NCBI GenBank assembly: GCA_003150235.1
Contig: QAMW01000044.1
Span: 1 to 64,000, forward strand
Direction: 5' to 3'
DNA from: Bacteroidales bacterium
GTDB lineage: Bacteria > Bacteroidota > Bacteroidia > Bacteroidales > Muribaculaceae
Length of the DNA: 64,000 bases
The notes under the pieces were generated by a model. It was not told the origin of the DNA and made no database searches. It worked only from the letters and a program-made list of their open reading frames with translations. Position numbers and translations under genes: made by a program. Of the stretch, positions 25,433 through 35,538 are shown one piece after another. Every line of letters begins with the position of its first letter. The stretch's first letter is position 1.

Positions 25433-26896
25433 TTATTTGTCACTCTCAACATATCTCACAAATATTGTCTGCCCGTCATAGTCCCATGATGGCACTTCCT
25501 CGTCGTTGGATAATTCGTCAGTCACTTTCACCTTGCAACCGAGCCATTCCGTCACCACGAAATAACCCTCTTGTCCGGGATTGCCCAAGCAATGCAAAGA
25601 TTTTACGGCTTTGTTGCGGTTGATGTCTATACCGGGAAGGAGGTTTTGTTTACAATACAGTGTTTCCAGTTTCGCGCATCTGCTAATATCAAGCGTGGTC
25701 AGCAGGTTCTTGTCACAACGAAGAAAGGATAACTCCGGATTTTCCAAGTCCAGAGAGCCAATCCGGTTTTCGCTGCAAAACAAATACTTCAGGCGTGGGC
25801 AGTGTCGCACATCTAATGATATCAGTTGATTATTGCTACAATAGAGCGTGTTCAATTTTGTGTTGCGGCTCACGTCAAGGGTTATCAGTTGGTTAGATTC
25901 GCAATATAGCGCTTCAAGCTTTGCATTTTGGCTCACATCAAGCGATGTCAATGATGTTCCCGAGCACATTAAGGATGTCAGTTCAGGGTTATTGCTCAAG
26001 TTCAGCGATGCCAGATTATTTCGGGCACACGACAAACTCTTCAGATTTACATTTTTACTTACATCCAGTTCGGAGAGTGAATTGATATCGGCATCAAGTT
26101 CTTTCAACTTTGGGCTTTGGTCCAAGTTTAGGTGTGTGAGTTGGTTGTTGCCGCAATACAATCTCGTCAGTCCTGCACAGTTATTTATATTCAGAGAGCC
26201 GAGACTGTTATTTTTGCACTCCAGCCGGATCAGTTTGGTGTTGTGGCTCACGTCAAGAGAAGTCAGGGCGGCATTGTTGCAATACAATGTTGTCAGCTCT
26301 TTGTTCTTGCTTACATCCAACGAGGTAATGGGATTGTTGTTCACGTTCAGATAGGTCAGTGCCTCCAGATATTCGAGTCCACGCACGGAGCTTAACTCAA
26401 TATCATCCCAATCACAGTCGACCTTTTCAATATTTTTCACGTCACCATAGGTAATATGGTGGTCATCGGGAATGAGATTGAGCAGCATCAGGAGTTCGGC
26501 AAACGCCGGGTCGAACTCCGCCGTGATGTCGGCAGTGTCGGCCAAGCCACTCTGGGTGATACGCAGCGTGTCGGTGGATATGATGCCCTCCGAAGCACGG
26601 ATTACCACCGCTGCCATGCGTGCCGTGCCCGTAGTGTTCTTTTCCACTTCAAAGGAGAGCTTGGCGACTTCGGACATTGCCTCTCCGGTCAACTTTACCC
26701 ATTCCGCATCTTGCGGCATCACCACCTCGTAAGGTATATTCGCATTCACATCTACTGCTACGATACCACCATCGGCATTTACCGACAGCATTTCCGTGGC
26801 AAATTTCAATTCCGGAACAGTAACTTCATCATCTTTGTCGCATGCTGCAAAGGCGAGCATCATTAGAATTGCTGATAGATATTTGATTGGCCTCAT
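25433..26896 (-). CDS. Leucine-rich-repeat lipoprotein with a BACON domain
   Basis: A 487-residue surface lipoprotein: signal MLAFAACDKDDE, then a BACON-type Ig domain (about 30-120: LSVNADGGIVAVDVNANIPY, EWVKLTGE, DTLRITQSG), then about fourteen LRRs of 21 residues with the pattern 'L..LYC..N.L..LDVS.N..' (for example LISLDVRHCPRLKYLFCSEN). The short C-terminal domain ends in a beta-strand (GQTIFVRYVESDK). BACON domains are thought to bind glycans or mucin, and LRRs bind proteins. The tandem LRR units also make strong DNA-level repeats between about 25640 and 26360, where unit number could change. Confidence 0.88.
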   Translation of the reverse strand: MRPIKYLSAILMMLAFAACDKDDEVTVPELKFATEMLSVNADGGIVAVDVNANIPYEVVMPQDAEWVKLTGEAMSEVAKLSFEVEKNTTGTARMAAVVIRASEGIISTDTLRITQSGLADTADITAEFDPAFAELLMLLNLIPDDHHITYGDVKNIEKVDCDWDDIELSSVRGLEYLEALTYLNVNNNPITSLDVSKNKELTTLYCNNAALTSLDVSHNTKLIRLECKNNSLGSLNINNCAGLTRLYCGNNQLTHLNLDQSPKLKELDADINSLSELDVSKNVNLKSLSCARNNLASLNLSNNPELTSLMCSGTSLTSLDVSQNAKLEALYCESNQLITLDVSRNTKLNTLYCSNNQLISLDVRHCPRLKYLFCSENRIGSLDLENPELSFLRCDKNLLTTLDISRCAKLETLYCKQNLLPGIDINRNKAVKSLHCLGNPGQEGYFVVTEWLGCKVKVTDELSNDEEVPSWDYDGQTIFVRYVESDK

Positions 26897-26956
26897 ATGA
26901 TTCTGTTATCCTATTTTTCAGGTTATTCAAAGAGTCATCTCGGAAATTCGGTCTTT

Positions 26957-27217
26957 TTATGCAATGAAGAGTAATCTTTTCATCACGTTGGTCATGATTC
27001 TGGTGAACTCGGATGGAGTTATTTCCTCATTGTTGATGAAATTCGGCAATTCATACTCCGGGAGTTTCTCCTTCATCTCGATATTCTCATTGATATACCT
27101 TATCAAAGTTGTCTTGCATTTCTCCAGTTTATTCCTGTAGTAAATGGCCACGCCTCCAAGTGCTATTATGACTATTGCAGCCGAAGCGAGGATGACATAC
27201 CAATATATACTTTCCAT
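26957..27217 (-). CDS. Small single-pass membrane protein
   Basis: An 86-residue protein with an N-terminal membrane helix (YVILASAAIVIIALGGVAIY, residues 7-26), then a basic and charged cytosolic part (CKTTLIRYINENIEMKEKLP). No family is recognised. It sits 60 bases after the LRR gene and 30 bases from the next gene, in the same direction, so it is probably part of the same transcript. Confidence 0.6.
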   Translation of the reverse strand: MESIYWYVILASAAIVIIALGGVAIYYRNKLEKCKTTLIRYINENIEMKEKLPEYELPNFINNEEITPSEFTRIMTNVMKRLLFIA

Positions 27218-27246
27218 AACTCAGCATTTATAAGGTTCAACTTTAA

Positions 27247-28338
27247 TCATAAAGAATTAACTCGTTCCACAGTCCGCATGATAGCGGGATGGAGAGGATT
27301 TGCATTGGCCGGAGCCAAAATGTCGGAAGATTCTATTGAGGGAATCTCATTCTTGAGACTCTTACCTTCTTCTACAGATAGGAACTCCCGGTCTGTCAGA
27401 TACAGTTCCATATAGGTTCTGACATTTACGGGCGATGAACTGTCAAAAGTCTTCTTAAAAAGCTTTCCTTTGGCAAGCATATCTATTGTTACAGAGACCT
27501 GTCTGAGATCCGTTGGTCTGATGAAGCCACCGTCGGGCGTATCGAACACATAGTTCTCGCTTATCTCAGTTACGTCGGTGGTAAGGCCAAAGAGTTTCAA
27601 CGCCCAGGGCGTTGTGATGTGATTCTTTTCATTGGCGAGAGCATCGCCATACCAGCGGGTGACATCTCCGTTTTTCAACCAGATTATCTTTGGATAGTAT
27701 TTGCCCATTATTGTATCACAGGCAACATTTGTATCTTTGATTTTATCCGGAATTTTAGCGGAGGACGGTATCAGACCTTTGCGGTTGCCCCAAAGCATGA
27801 ATTCATATTCGTGACTGGTGCTTACGCTGTCCAGGCCCGCTGCATCTGACATCCGGACGTAAGTTTTGGATGCCAATTCACGCGCTTTCTTCCATCCTTT
27901 TGCTTTTGTTTTTTCCACCGGGACCAGAAAATCCACAACACTTTCCTTGAATATGGTTACAGAGTCGGATGAGCTAAGAACTGATGTTATTTCGCGCATA
28001 TAGCCTGTAAGGTGCAACAATGGCCGGGCACCGGGGCTTATGACTATCTCTGGAAGCTCATATTCTTGCGGAACCATCTTCATATCATCTTCTGCGGGTT
28101 TCAGTATTTGCAAAGAGGCATAACCCATATAATTGAATGTTATGGGATATCTGTCTTTTTGCAATTCCGGTATTGCGCCTGATTTATCGGTCATTCCTAC
28201 CACGTTACCGGAACGGTCGGTAATTGACGCCAACGGCAGCGGAGCATTAGTTGAGGCGTCAATCAAACGATAGGCATCAGCATCGAATGTCGATGAAGAC
28301 AGAATCAACGCAGTCATTATTGAGATTATCTTGTTCAT
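27247..28338 (-). CDS. Exported protein with a carboxypeptidase-regulatory-like domain
   Basis: A 363-residue protein with a signal peptide (MNKIISIMTALILSSSTFDA). Residues 25-90 (RLIDASTNAPLPLASITDRS, VPQEYELPEIVISPG) follow the CarboxypepD_reg-like pattern common at the N-terminus of TonB-dependent receptors and surface proteins. The following 270 residues are not recognised and contain no barrel or protease motif. It ends 12 bases after the MscS gene in operon order, so the two may be translated together. Confidence 0.65.
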   Translation of the reverse strand: MNKIISIMTALILSSSTFDADAYRLIDASTNAPLPLASITDRSGNVVGMTDKSGAIPELQKDRYPITFNYMGYASLQILKPAEDDMKMVPQEYELPEIVISPGARPLLHLTGYMREITSVLSSSDSVTIFKESVVDFLVPVEKTKAKGWKKARELASKTYVRMSDAAGLDSVSTSHEYEFMLWGNRKGLIPSSAKIPDKIKDTNVACDTIMGKYYPKIIWLKNGDVTRWYGDALANEKNHITTPWALKLFGLTTDVTEISENYVFDTPDGGFIRPTDLRQVSVTIDMLAKGKLFKKTFDSSSPVNVRTYMELYLTDREFLSVEEGKSLKNEIPSIESSDILAPANANPLHPAIMRTVERVNSL

Positions 28339-28350
28339 AGCCAGTCTAAT

Positions 28351-30684
28351 TTAATCTTTCATTATTGTATAAGCACACTGAGCCTCTATATGCTGGACAA
28401 AAGTCGCCGCATTAATGCCATTTTGTCTGAATGCCTTAAAAATGGCCTCACGCACTGCCGGTTCGGTTGCCAGATATTTTTCGGAGTCAATCCATACTTT
28501 TAATTCTACTCTCATCACTCCGCTACCGAAGTTGCGCATGATAACAACATGTTTCCGGCTCTCATCCACTCCGTCTATGCCTTGGAAAGAGTCAAGAATT
28601 ATCTTGCGCACTAATTTCGGGTCATTGTTTTCAGAAATGTCAAAAACAATATGACGCAATTCAACGCTATGATTACGAGTCATATTCTTGAAGTTCTTTT
28701 CAAAGAGTTGACGGTTTGGCATTGTCATAATGGGTCCGTCCTCGGTTTCCATACGAGTAGAGATAATCCCGATGTCAAGCACCTTGCCTCTCACCCCTTC
28801 GTATTCCATAATGTCGCCGGGACGCAATCTGCCCGTCATCAGAGTCAGACCGGAGAAGAAATTCTCAAACGTATCCTTCAAGGCGAAGCCGATGCCCACA
28901 CTTGCTCCGCCGACGGCGGCGATAAGACCTGTCTTGTTGATGTCAAGAATAAGGATGACAGCAATGGCATAGCAAAGCCAGACGATTATGTTGCCGATAG
29001 AAATCCAAACTGCCACTTTTCCCCGGGTATCTTCCAAATTACGACGAATGATGAACTTTGCCAATGTAAGCCCAGAGTTCACGGTCACACCGAGCGCGTA
29101 AATATAAATAATCTTTGCGGCGGAAAGCACACCGATTCTGTCAGGCATATCCACAAAGGGAACATTCAGAAGGTCGATAAACCATGTGGTCAGATTAAAA
29201 ATATGAGTAACCCATAATATTAAACCAATGACAATGACTGGTAAAGCCAACGGAAAAATGAGCAATCTCATTGTGATTCCCGCCACGCTGTCACGATTGA
29301 GATTATCAAGACGAATGAATTGACAGAACAGTGTAAAAAACAAGAAACCGATGACAAGGCCAATCCAAAGTACAAATAATATACTTACGGGTATAGTGTA
29401 GCCAGAGCAGCTGAACAGGCAGCTTATACCGATCACAACCAGGTTAGCCCACGCCATCCGCCGGTCAGTCAATTCAAGACGCCTGAAATAGAAACACATA
29501 ATCACAATCTGCCCGATTAAAGCCATAATGAAAAAGAATGGCTCCGTAAACGTCACGGTAGAAAGGGGTACGAGATCTTCCCGGTAACTTATAAGTATAT
29601 CGGCCAGACAATATATCGGCAGATATGAAAGGAGTGAGATCCAGATCCTTTTTTTCCGTAGCCTGATTGTAGATGACACAAGGATCAGCAGTCCCAAAAT
29701 GTAAAGCTCGGTCTGCAACAACAATACAATCTGCAGCATTGGCGCGACTCCGATCATCATCATAATCACGATGAAACCCAGGATATTCGATGCCAGAAAC
29801 AGGCAGAGAGTCCAATATATACGTTTTTTGGCAATCCACGGAGTGCTAAAGCGGGTAAAGCGAGTAATGAGATAGAAAGCAATAGCGAGGATCAACGAAA
29901 TATAAGATTTAATATCTATATATCGGTACATTCTGGCCTCTTTAGAATTCCAGTCGTCCATATCGCTCTGCCCCGTAAAGAAACGCCATATCAGATCATC
30001 TCTAAACTCGACCGTCCGCGTATATAAATGACTGAATATCTCACCCAAGGTCTCGTTACGTTTCAGAAACATTAATTCCTGAGTACGCTTTATGACATCA
30101 TTGTTGTACGCATCGAGCCTATCGGCTTTCCTAACGAGATCGCCATATCTATCTTTATCAGCGGCGACTGAGCGGATACAGCTGTCGATCGCGTTGCGGA
30201 GAGTATCCGCTATAGCGACTGAAATGTGCAGGGCTTCTATGCTTTTGGGAGTTGACGGTTTGTGTTCCAGCGTCTTCAGGAATTCCGACAACTTAGCATA
30301 CCGATTGGTGATGACCGAAAGATCAGATTGAAGCTGTTCGACCCGGAATTTCTGAGAACGTATGTGCCGAATGACACTTTTCATCTCCTGAGTGGCTTGC
30401 AATGTGCCATAAAGGTATCGCTCATCCTGAGAATAGAGCATGACAGCAGTCTCATCGCACATTTCGTCGAGATGCGCTATTTCATTGCGGAATTCTTTCT
30501 GGCGATTCTCAAAACGACGGATGTCTTTCCTGACATTTTGTTGAAGTGCCTCCATATCCGCCGACAATGAAATCAGCGTCTGGTCGAGGTTGTATTCAGA
30601 CAAAACTCCCCATGACGGCAATGTGAAACACACTGCCGCCATAAGGAGGATCAGTACTCTTAATCTTTCGATTTTAGAAGTCAT
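28351..30684 (-). CDS. Large MscS-family mechanosensitive channel
   Basis: A 777-residue inner-membrane protein. After a signal-like first helix comes a periplasmic helical domain of about 200 residues with coiled coils, then about eleven membrane helices (260-600). The MscS pore helix and beta domain follow: GLIAAVGGASVGIGFALKDT then FENFFSGLTLMTGRLRPGDI (about 590-640) and MPNRQLFEKNFKNMTRNHSV. This large architecture resembles MscK/YbdG-type channels that release solutes under osmotic stress. It lies within the envelope-protein cluster. The start at 30684 comes after a clear terminator of the preceding gene. Confidence 0.9.
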   Translation of the reverse strand: MTSKIERLRVLILLMAAVCFTLPSWGVLSEYNLDQTLISLSADMEALQQNVRKDIRRFENRQKEFRNEIAHLDEMCDETAVMLYSQDERYLYGTLQATQEMKSVIRHIRSQKFRVEQLQSDLSVITNRYAKLSEFLKTLEHKPSTPKSIEALHISVAIADTLRNAIDSCIRSVAADKDRYGDLVRKADRLDAYNNDVIKRTQELMFLKRNETLGEIFSHLYTRTVEFRDDLIWRFFTGQSDMDDWNSKEARMYRYIDIKSYISLILAIAFYLITRFTRFSTPWIAKKRIYWTLCLFLASNILGFIVIMMMIGVAPMLQIVLLLQTELYILGLLILVSSTIRLRKKRIWISLLSYLPIYCLADILISYREDLVPLSTVTFTEPFFFIMALIGQIVIMCFYFRRLELTDRRMAWANLVVIGISCLFSCSGYTIPVSILFVLWIGLVIGFLFFTLFCQFIRLDNLNRDSVAGITMRLLIFPLALPVIVIGLILWVTHIFNLTTWFIDLLNVPFVDMPDRIGVLSAAKIIYIYALGVTVNSGLTLAKFIIRRNLEDTRGKVAVWISIGNIIVWLCYAIAVILILDINKTGLIAAVGGASVGIGFALKDTFENFFSGLTLMTGRLRPGDIMEYEGVRGKVLDIGIISTRMETEDGPIMTMPNRQLFEKNFKNMTRNHSVELRHIVFDISENNDPKLVRKIILDSFQGIDGVDESRKHVVIMRNFGSGVMRVELKVWIDSEKYLATEPAVREAIFKAFRQNGINAATFVQHIEAQCAYTIMKD

Positions 30685-30699
30685 ATGCTGTTTACTCTC

Positions 30700-30717
30700 A
30701 AAAAGCCATCCGGCTTT
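30700..30717 (-). terminator. Rho-independent terminator after the lipoprotein gene at 30804
   Basis: On the minus strand, AAAGCC-GGAT-GGCTTT followed by TT gives a short stem and a T-run. It lies about 90 bases after the stop of the upstream gene and 15 before the MscS start, separating the two transcripts at least in part. Confidence 0.5.
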
Positions 30718-30803
30718 ATGATATAATAAAGAAACTTTGACTTTTCATTTTCCCACTACCGAGAGACTGCGGAAGTCTGAGTTATCTATTTATATGTTGA
30801 TTT

Positions 30804-31940
30804 TTACTTGATTTCAACCTTGAACTTCAAGTCGGCACAAACGGTAGTGTACTTTACGCCTCCTACAGTTACAGAGTCATGGAAACGTTGCACCCAAGTG
30901 TAGGTACCCGGTTCAAGATGAGTCTCGCTGTCGCCAAAGATTGAGAATTCGCAGATCATTTTCCCGTCAGCTGCCTCCTGATACATCGGCACCATCGATG
31001 ATTCATCCATAAGTGCACCTTTGTCGTTAAACAGACCGATTTCTTCAATCATGCTACCCGGTGAAGAAATACTCGTCACGCCTAAGTGTCTCAGTTTGCT
31101 TGTAATGTCAAGATTAACTGTCTTTTTAAAATCAGGATTTGAGAGTTCAGCCAATGTGACGGACAGCTGCGCATCCTCAACAGGCGCTCCATCCGGGTTG
31201 CAGGCAGCAACAGAGAGAGGTAAGTGAGTTATACGACCGTGATTTGAAGTCAGCACAACCCAGAAACTCAGCGGGGAATAGGTGTGTATGATATCCTTCA
31301 GCGCGTCAAGTTTTTCGGGATTTACTTTTAAGACCTTCCCTACAGCGTCTCCTGTCAATGGAAGAGTTACGAAATAGTCGGCACTTACATCCTGCGACAG
31401 TGAGCTATTGGTGACTTTGATGACGTCATTGCTGATAAGAGCGAGGTCCCCGGCTTCTTTGGCAAGAATTTGTATCGGCAGACCGGTCTCATACGTATGA
31501 TCGGGTTCAATACCGTAGTAGTCGAATGCGCGGGGGGCGTTCAGTTCAAACTTGTCCTCGATCGAGAATGGATCCTCAACATTGAACACAACCTCTTTCT
31601 GAATTCCATCTGTTTGAGCTACCTGCAGGCTGACTGCATTGTCGGCACCGATTTGGGCAAAATCCTTAGCCTTAAGGCTGACAGCCCATTTACCGTTTCC
31701 GGCAGAAGTCAGATCACCGACCTCGAATGCTTCGGTTCCGGCGACGAGTGTAGCATTAGAGATAAGTGCGTCGGCTGGAGTCACTGTAAACTGGAGCGAT
31801 ACCTCTCCGGCTTCATTGAGCGGGAAAGAGCTACCGTCGGCTGCCACACTTTCGAGTACGGCAGGTTCATCGTCGCTGCTGCAAGCTGATAAGGCAACGG
31901 CAGCGACAAGCATTGTGGTGTAAATTAATTTTTTAAACAT
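30804..31940 (-). CDS. Lipoprotein with Ig-like beta domains
   Basis: A 378-residue protein with a lipoprotein signal (LVAAVALSACSSDDEP). The first 130 residues (FPLNEAGEVSLQFTVTPADA) have the strand pattern of a Bacteroidetes Ig-like domain; the remainder is beta-rich, ending WVQRFHDSVTVGGVKYTTVC. No catalytic motif. It probably sits on the cell surface as an adhesin- or fimbrin-like protein; function is not known. It shares orientation with the cluster and follows the 193-residue lipoprotein gene by 68 bases. Confidence 0.65.
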   Translation of the reverse strand: MFKKLIYTTMLVAAVALSACSSDDEPAVLESVAADGSSFPLNEAGEVSLQFTVTPADALISNATLVAGTEAFEVGDLTSAGNGKWAVSLKAKDFAQIGADNAVSLQVAQTDGIQKEVVFNVEDPFSIEDKFELNAPRAFDYYGIEPDHTYETGLPIQILAKEAGDLALISNDVIKVTNSSLSQDVSADYFVTLPLTGDAVGKVLKVNPEKLDALKDIIHTYSPLSFWVVLTSNHGRITHLPLSVAACNPDGAPVEDAQLSVTLAELSNPDFKKTVNLDITSKLRHLGVTSISSPGSMIEEIGLFNDKGALMDESSMVPMYQEAADGKMICEFSIFGDSETHLEPGTYTWVQRFHDSVTVGGVKYTTVCADLKFKVEIK

Positions 31941-32008
31941 ATTATTTATATTGTTGTTTTAATGCAATTTATTATTCCTCATCTTTCGATTTTGTAAGTC
32001 ATTTGTTA

Positions 32009-32590
32009 TTACTTAAGCCATCCGGCAACCCATTCCCATAAACCGTTGAGACCGAAGTCAAACGAGTCAACATCAACATTGATGATTTTTCCGTTTTCGC
32101 TGATACCGTAGGCAAATCCGGCACCTTTTCCGACATAGTACTGAGGCAGCTTGTCGCCTTTGATTGGTATATCGCTGTTGTTGGAATACGACTTATAATC
32201 GGCAACCTCCTTGTTTCGGAGACTGGTTACGGTGATTCCTCCATCTATTTCTATGTCATAGGTTTTATTCTCGTCTATATTCTTCTTCGGAACGAATGTG
32301 AGAAGTACACCGGCTTTGTCGGGAAGCTTGCTGCCTGTCAGTTTCCACGACGATTTGGTTTTCGTAACTTTTTCCTCACGGAACGTGCCGTCGGGGTTTG
32401 CGATATGCGCCGTGATGTCAGCAGTATTTATCACATCATCGCTGAGCTCAAACGTGATTATGTATTCGCTTGACCAAGTAGCGGGAGCCTCCGGTTCGTC
32501 GTTGTCGTCACCACAGGAAGTGAAACCTGTGCAGGCAATGGCCATCATCACAGCCAATGTTAGTTTTGAAAAGATTCTCTTCTTTGTCAT
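32009..32590 (-). CDS. Small lipoprotein of unknown function
   Basis: A 193-residue lipoprotein (signal AVMMAIACTGFTSCGDDND). The mature part is beta-rich, with TWSSEYIITFELSDDVINTA and IEIDGGITVTSLRNKE, and ends LNGLWEWVAGWLK. No known domain is recognised. It is 33 bases after the CsgG-like gene. Confidence 0.62.
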   Translation of the reverse strand: MTKKRIFSKLTLAVMMAIACTGFTSCGDDNDEPEAPATWSSEYIITFELSDDVINTADITAHIANPDGTFREEKVTKTKSSWKLTGSKLPDKAGVLLTFVPKKNIDENKTYDIEIDGGITVTSLRNKEVADYKSYSNNSDIPIKGDKLPQYYVGKGAGFAYGISENGKIINVDVDSFDFGLNGLWEWVAGWLK

Positions 32591-32623
32591 TGGTTTGATT
32601 ATTTGGTTTTGTTGTTTATTTGT

Positions 32624-33511
32624 CTATTTTATCGCATATCTGCTGACAACCAGAAGGGTTTGCCCTTCATCAAGTGCAGCTTTTATCTTATCGGAGCCTT
32701 TGGTCACTTTGCAGAGACTTATTTCATCACCCTCAACTTCCTCTATTTTAAGGCGTCCGATTACAGTGCGGGCTTCTTTCCCTGCGATAGTCTTGACAGT
32801 GAGTACATCGAACTGCTGTCCTTTATAAGCTCCGTCACCGTCACCAAGGTCGATATATACATCTTTCTGCTTGTTCTTCTTCGATTCGCCTTTTTCAATA
32901 ATTGAAGCATAGAGAGGGAACATCCGATTATAATAATCGGCGACTTTAGAAGTCAGGCGTTCAAGGGCGTTTGTCATGGCCTTCTCTCCGGAAGTCATCC
33001 AGTAAAGATCGCTGTCCGAGATTGTGAAAGTGCGGCTGTCAACCACCGAGCCATCTGTAGGATTTTTCAGGTTGACAGTTACGCTGACATTGCTGCGGTA
33101 GGACGTATCGGTATACTTATTGCCTTTGCCGTCCTTTTTGGTTTCACTTTTGGAGACAATGCTTATGTTGGCAATAGTTCCGTCGATGAAAAATGAGGGA
33201 ATTCCATCGGCCAAGTCGGTCTGTGAGACAATGCCATCCGAAGGACGGAAAAGTATGACCTTACTCAGTCCGTTCATAAGACTTGCCCTCACAGCCTCAG
33301 CATATTGAGGCTGCTGCTTTGTGGTCTGACCACTGAGCAGCACGTCGGCTACATCTTTAAGCACAGATGCGGTTTTGCTTCCTTCTGACGGCGGAGTATA
33401 AATCAGTTCGCCTACGCCGACCCGATAGACGGTGTTTCGTTCCTTTTGTGCTGTCGCTGTAAGGAACGAAACAAGAACCAGTGAAACGATTAATATTTTC
33501 AATGATTTCAT
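32624..33511 (-). CDS. Exported CsgG/LpoB-like protein
   Basis: A 295-residue protein with a signal peptide cut near AQK (LVLVSFLTATAQ). Residues 28-165 have the order of CsgG/LpoB-type domains: a VGVGELIYTPP start, a helix with VLKDVADVLL, ASLMNGLSKVILFRPSDGIV and FFIDGTIANISIVSKSE, which resembles the 'activity-domain plus FxxxG' strand order. The C-terminal part (YKGQQFDVLTVKTIAGKEAR, RLKIEEVEGDEISLCKV) resembles the small beta-barrel of FlgT-like periplasmic proteins. It may be part of an envelope assembly or secretion complex. The match is by pattern only. Confidence 0.5.
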   Translation of the reverse strand: MKSLKILIVSLVLVSFLTATAQKERNTVYRVGVGELIYTPPSEGSKTASVLKDVADVLLSGQTTKQQPQYAEAVRASLMNGLSKVILFRPSDGIVSQTDLADGIPSFFIDGTIANISIVSKSETKKDGKGNKYTDTSYRSNVSVTVNLKNPTDGSVVDSRTFTISDSDLYWMTSGEKAMTNALERLTSKVADYYNRMFPLYASIIEKGESKKNKQKDVYIDLGDGDGAYKGQQFDVLTVKTIAGKEARTVIGRLKIEEVEGDEISLCKVTKGSDKIKAALDEGQTLLVVSRYAIK

Positions 33512-33542
33512 AATAATTTCTTAATACATGTTGTGTCGGTCG

Positions 33543-34739
33543 CTATTTTCCTGTATGGATAAATTCGGCAGCTCTATAGAGCTGGGTGTCATTGCCTTTG
33601 GAAAATTCCTCGGCGTTGAACAGTGCTTCGATGTCGGGGACTACTCCGTACCCCTCATAACAAACGCCATCGGCGCGTTTGGTCATCGAGGTGGATGTAT
33701 ACATAAGGAAGGCTTTGTTTTCAAGTTCTCCGGCATAAAAATCATTTATATTGCCGTTCAACGGGCCATGACCTCCGACGGTGCGTTCGCCAATCATGAA
33801 TCCGTTGGGCATAGCCATTATCGCTATGGGTGTGATTTCAGCCATGCTGACGGAATTGATGTCAGCGAGTGCCACGACAGGAACATCCTTCAGATTTCGC
33901 TCCACGGGATTTTCGTCAGGTTCAAACGGTTCAAGGATTAATGGAGTCCAGGGGGTGTAATCCAGCCGTCCAAGACCATTCTTTGTCCGGGTATATCCGA
34001 AATGTATAGGTTCGGAAAGGAGAGGCCGGAGGATTAAAAACAGGTCGTCGGTTCTGCCACCGGGATTGTTGCGGGTGTCGATGATTATTCCTTTCAGATT
34101 TTCCGTTTCATTGATGAGGCTGTAAAAATTTTCCATCACTTCCTCAACTACTTCATCGTTTGCATTTTCGCTGATAGAGAATATGTTCAGCCCAAGGCAT
34201 GCGATATCTCCGTCAAGCAGATATGACCAGACGGCAAAATCATTCTCAAAAACGACTCCGGCCTGATGGGTAATGCGCCCGAGATCCTCGTTATGTTTGA
34301 TAACATTTTTTATATCCTCAAAACTATATTTATCATGGTAATAATCTCGGCTTTGGACTTCTATTTTCCCGGGGGAAATTTTTTTCCATACTTTGCCGTT
34401 TCCGTCTTTAAGAGCAAGTGTATAATGATGGTCAATAAGGTTTGAGCATATCTCTTCAAAGAGATTGGCGGCAGCGATTGAATCTTCCTTAACACCGAAC
34501 TCAAGGCCGTCGAATTTCGGTGAATACTCCCTGTAAACTTCATCCCAGTCGGTCGGGTCTATATCCCAAAACGCATAGCTGTAGTTCATGCCGTCCCAGT
34601 AGGATTCAAACACATGACTCCAGTTCAGGAAAATTTTCTGATCATTGGGGTTGAGTACATCAAGATTGTCGTCCTGACAAGAGGTAATGCAGATTCCGCA
34701 GAATGCGGCTATCGTAACAAGTATTGTCTTTATCTTCAT
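33543..34739 (-). CDS. S41-family (C-terminal-processing-like) protease lipoprotein
   Basis: A 398-residue protein with a lipoprotein signal (AFCGICITSCQDDN). The S41 fold is visible: KGIIIDTRNNPGGRTDDL near residues 230-248, then VALADINSVSMAEITPIAIM with the likely nucleophile Ser, and MIGERTVGGHGPLNG. S41 proteases cut proteins in the periplasm or at the surface. There is no PDZ domain of normal size. It lies 16 bases before the porin-like gene in order, inside the envelope cluster. Confidence 0.85.
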   Translation of the reverse strand: MKIKTILVTIAAFCGICITSCQDDNLDVLNPNDQKIFLNWSHVFESYWDGMNYSYAFWDIDPTDWDEVYREYSPKFDGLEFGVKEDSIAAANLFEEICSNLIDHHYTLALKDGNGKVWKKISPGKIEVQSRDYYHDKYSFEDIKNVIKHNEDLGRITHQAGVVFENDFAVWSYLLDGDIACLGLNIFSISENANDEVVEEVMENFYSLINETENLKGIIIDTRNNPGGRTDDLFLILRPLLSEPIHFGYTRTKNGLGRLDYTPWTPLILEPFEPDENPVERNLKDVPVVALADINSVSMAEITPIAIMAMPNGFMIGERTVGGHGPLNGNINDFYAGELENKAFLMYTSTSMTKRADGVCYEGYGVVPDIEALFNAEEFSKGNDTQLYRAAEFIHTGK

Positions 34740-34755
34740 ATTCGTTTTGCTCGGT

Positions 34756-35451
34756 TTACTTTGTCAATGTGTACATGAATCCAACCTGAAAGGCGAAAGC
34801 GCTGTTGTGTTTAATTGGTTGTTTCAGCATATACTTCTTCTGCATATCAGTGAGTGAATATAGATACCTTCCTTCCACAAACACACTGAAGCGCTTGGCG
34901 AACTGATATTCAACGCCGATTGCCCCTGATAAACCGGCATCAAACCGATTATCGCGACGAGAATCAAAGGGTACTTTCTCGTCAAAATGGTAGTCGCTAT
35001 AGGAAAGACCATCCGTCTGGAAATACGACATCTGATTGCCTTCCACATAGCTGTCGAGCCATGCACCCAAAAATCCACCGGCAAGAACATATCCCCGCAC
35101 TTTTGTGCCGCCGAAACTGAATCGGGCATAGATAGGAATGTTGAGATAGCTGTTGATATAATCGTAAGAGTTGCCCGCATATACATCGCTTCGGTACATG
35201 GAGTAGTTTTTTGCAAGATAGGTGACGTCGGCTTGAAGTCCGAACCAGTCGCGGAAATCATAGCGGACAGGAATGCCGATGATGCCGTTGGTAGCGCCAG
35301 TGTAGTGACGGTCGTAATCGTAGCACTTACTTACGAGGAGTGTATTGTGGACGAGACCGCCCTCTATACCTATTTTCCATTGCGCCGTTGCAAGCAATGG
35401 TATAAACACCATTGCTACTACTGCTGCAAGTTTGATAATGGTTTCTTTCAT
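34756..35451 (-). CDS. Outer-membrane beta-barrel protein
   Basis: A 231-residue protein: signal peptide ending PLLATAQ, then alternating beta-strands (WKIGIEGGLVHNTLLV, WFGLQADVTYLAKNYS, VRGYVLAGGFLGAWLD, RFSVFVEGRYLYSL) and a final strand ending in FQVGFMYTLTK. This is the pattern of an eight-stranded porin-family/OmpA-like barrel. It is co-oriented with the S41 and leukocidin-like genes; its role is unknown. Confidence 0.85.
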   Translation of the reverse strand: MKETIIKLAAVVAMVFIPLLATAQWKIGIEGGLVHNTLLVSKCYDYDRHYTGATNGIIGIPVRYDFRDWFGLQADVTYLAKNYSMYRSDVYAGNSYDYINSYLNIPIYARFSFGGTKVRGYVLAGGFLGAWLDSYVEGNQMSYFQTDGLSYSDYHFDEKVPFDSRRDNRFDAGLSGAIGVEYQFAKRFSVFVEGRYLYSLTDMQKKYMLKQPIKHNSAFAFQVGFMYTLTK

Positions 35452-35538
35452 GTAACGAGTTTGTGTGTAATGTATTTAATTGGTTTCAATCATTTACAAT
35501 TCTTTACTTTACGAGGACCTTTAACGTGCATCAGGATG